NCBI GenBank assembly: GCA_948146395.1
Contig: OX411554.1
Location: 41,125,687-41,189,686, forward strand
Source of the DNA: Fragum whitleyi
Lineage: Eukaryota; Mollusca; Bivalvia; Cardiida; Cardiidae
DNA length: 64,000 bases
Reading direction: 5' to 3'
This document shows positions 62,754 to 64,000 of the stretch, piece by piece. Made by a program: the position numbers and the translations under genes. The notes beneath the pieces are model-generated. The model had not been told where the DNA came from, searched no databases, and worked only from the letters and a program-made list of their open reading frames with translations. Positions within the stretch are counted from its first letter, which is position 1; each line of letters starts with the position of its first letter.

Positions 62754-62815
62754 GTGAGTGTTTATTTAGACATTTTTATAAATGAATTGGTTAATTAAGA
62801 GATTCTTTTTTCATA

Positions 62816-63477
62816 CACCGCCAGAGGCAGTCATATATTGGCGTCATCATGTCCGTCCATCAATCCGTCCATATGTACATCCACTTTTCTCATGAGCGCA
62901 ACTCCTCCCTAATTTATGGATTGATTGGGATGAAACTTCACAGAATGTTCCTAGTCACCTGACCATGCGCATGAAGTCACAGTTTGGTGAATTTGAGACG
63001 TGCCGTGGAAAAATGGGGCCTTCATGTATAAAATCTTGTGAGCGCAACTGGACCGATTTGGAATGAACTTTCACAGAATGTTCCTTGTCACCTGACCATG
63101 CACATGAAGTCAGGGTTTGGTGAATTTCAGCTGTGTCATGGAAAAAGGCCTCCATGTAAAAAATCTTGTGAGCCCCTTTCCTCCCTCATTTTTGGACTGA
63201 TTTGGATGAAACTTTCAAACAATGTTCCTAGTCATCTGAACATGTGCTGTGAATTACAGCTGTGTCATGGAAAAAAGTCAAAGTTCTTTTTATCATTATT
63301 ATTAGTTCCAGTTTAAAGAGGTGTTAAATCCCATTCAATCAATCAATCATAACAAACAGTTTGAACTTTACAATCTAAAAAGGTAGACTGCAAATCTTTT
63401 GAATTTGATTCTGTAAAAATAAGAAGTGTCAGCAAAGCAGCAAAGTGGCGGCGTATATTGTGACTATGGCACTCTTG
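62816..63477 (+). mobile_element. Helitron-like element with a SINE tail inside
   Basis: CACCGCCAGAGGCAGTCATA TATTGGCG, GTCCGTCC repeats, three worn units (GATTGGGATGAAACTTCACA GAATGTTCC), and the end GGCGGCGTATATTGTGACTA TGGCACTCTTG. At 63312-63350 GAGGTGTTAAATCCCATTCA ATCAATCAATC is the tail of a SINE. Confidence 0.65.
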
Positions 63478-63539
63478 TTGAATTCATGAAAGTATGAAAC
63501 TAAACCAAAGTTTTTTAAGTGACATGCTTCCACGAAAGA

Positions 63540-63750
63540 ATTCTCTTTATAACTTATGATTCAATATCATGAAGCAAATGTGTGCAGATTTCTCCAAAAT
63601 GCAACCTATTCTTATGGGAGCACTTTGTGTGTAAGATTATTAGCAAATAGCTGCGTATTCAAATCTTTTTCACTGATGAATGAAACCAATTTTTCAACCA
63701 ATATGAATGCATGAATCTTGATAAATGCAACTAGAATTGAATTATTAAGT
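63540..63750. repeat. Repeat family L, second copy
   Basis: CTTATGATTCAATATCATGA, TTCTTATGGGA and GCAACTAGAATTGAATTATT match 5220-5430. Confidence 0.55.
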
Positions 63751-64000
63751 AATGAACTCAATGCCAAATGGACATAGAGAATCTATCAGGACATTTTATT
63801 TGAGATTAGCTCTTTGCCATTTGTTACCTGAAGACTTCATCTTTGTTCATAGCATATGTCATATTTATAAATGCTATCATTCTGAAACTCAATAGGTGCT
63901 CAAGAACCATAACTTTTACTGAATTAATTGCCCTTTGGGTTTTTACTGAAATAATGTAGTCTAAGCTTCACAAACACAGAAAAGGTAAATAGATCTTTGG
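63751..64000. other. Window end, intron
   Basis: CATAGCATATGTCATATTTA and CAATAGGTGCTCAAGAACCA TAACTTTTACTG may be a worn Helitron-like unit. No exon fitting the phase-1 junction was found. Confidence 0.4.

Noticed and set aside
60453..60526. Possible tRNA gene on the plus strand
   Set aside because: The acceptor stem does not pair and a SINE body follows.

Overview
This window looks like nuclear DNA of a mollusc, most likely a bivalve. The evidence is AT-rich sequence, long introns with GT-AG boundaries and very dense short non-autonomous transposons. Several repeat families (starting TTTTAGCTCACCTGAGCAC or ATGCCCCCG, carrying GTCCGTCCGTC tracts and ending in a hairpin plus CTTG) are ones I associate with bivalve genomes; that assignment is from memory and is inference.

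The window holds essentially one gene, on the + strand and open at both ends. I could assemble 27 exons between 994 and 62753 that join in a single consistent reading frame (about 1463 codons; the 10-codon exon at 45152-45181 is tentative). The encoded protein reads, in order: about ten leucine-rich repeats (residues about 50-365); a Roc GTPase (P-loop G-L-G-G-A-G-K-T at 389-396, DFAGQ at 443-447, THID at 500-503); a COR region (about 535-855); a first degenerate TIR domain (about 880-1030); a second TIR domain (about 1045-1200) that keeps the Glu expected of NAD-cleaving TIRs; a lysine/arginine/glutamate-rich linker; and a C-terminal region ending in a Cys/His-rich segment. This is a ROCO-family protein fused to tandem TIR domains, most plausibly an intracellular innate-immune or cell-death sensor. 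The start and the stop codon both lie outside the window or were not found.

Layout: 1-950 holds nested MITEs. 994-5607 has the LRR exons and the P-loop exon, 7055-8908 the rest of Roc, and 10658-15998 most of COR. 16000-24600 is one large intron with HINE-like repeats and a CpG-richer block. 24610-29317 holds the last COR exons. 29330-36930 is an intron of nested Helitron-like elements. 36932-39410 is TIR1, 45152-49128 is TIR2, and 49130-57075 is an intron with Tc1-like and hAT-like MITEs and an 18-unit minisatellite element. 57076-62753 holds the C-terminal exons, with SINEs and a retroelement RT fragment between them.

Three things stand out. First, the TIR-TIR-ROCO architecture has the putative catalytic Glu only in TIR2. 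Second, at least four exons have a decayed local copy nearby. Third, at least eight unrelated-looking repeat families share one design (subterminal inverted repeats, GTCC microsatellite, central tandem repeats, 3' hairpin plus CTTG/CTAG). Two of these insertions interrupt one older repeat, which exposes a target site without duplication, as expected for Helitron/Helentron-type insertion. I see no convincing second protein-coding gene, functional tRNA, rRNA or CRISPR array.
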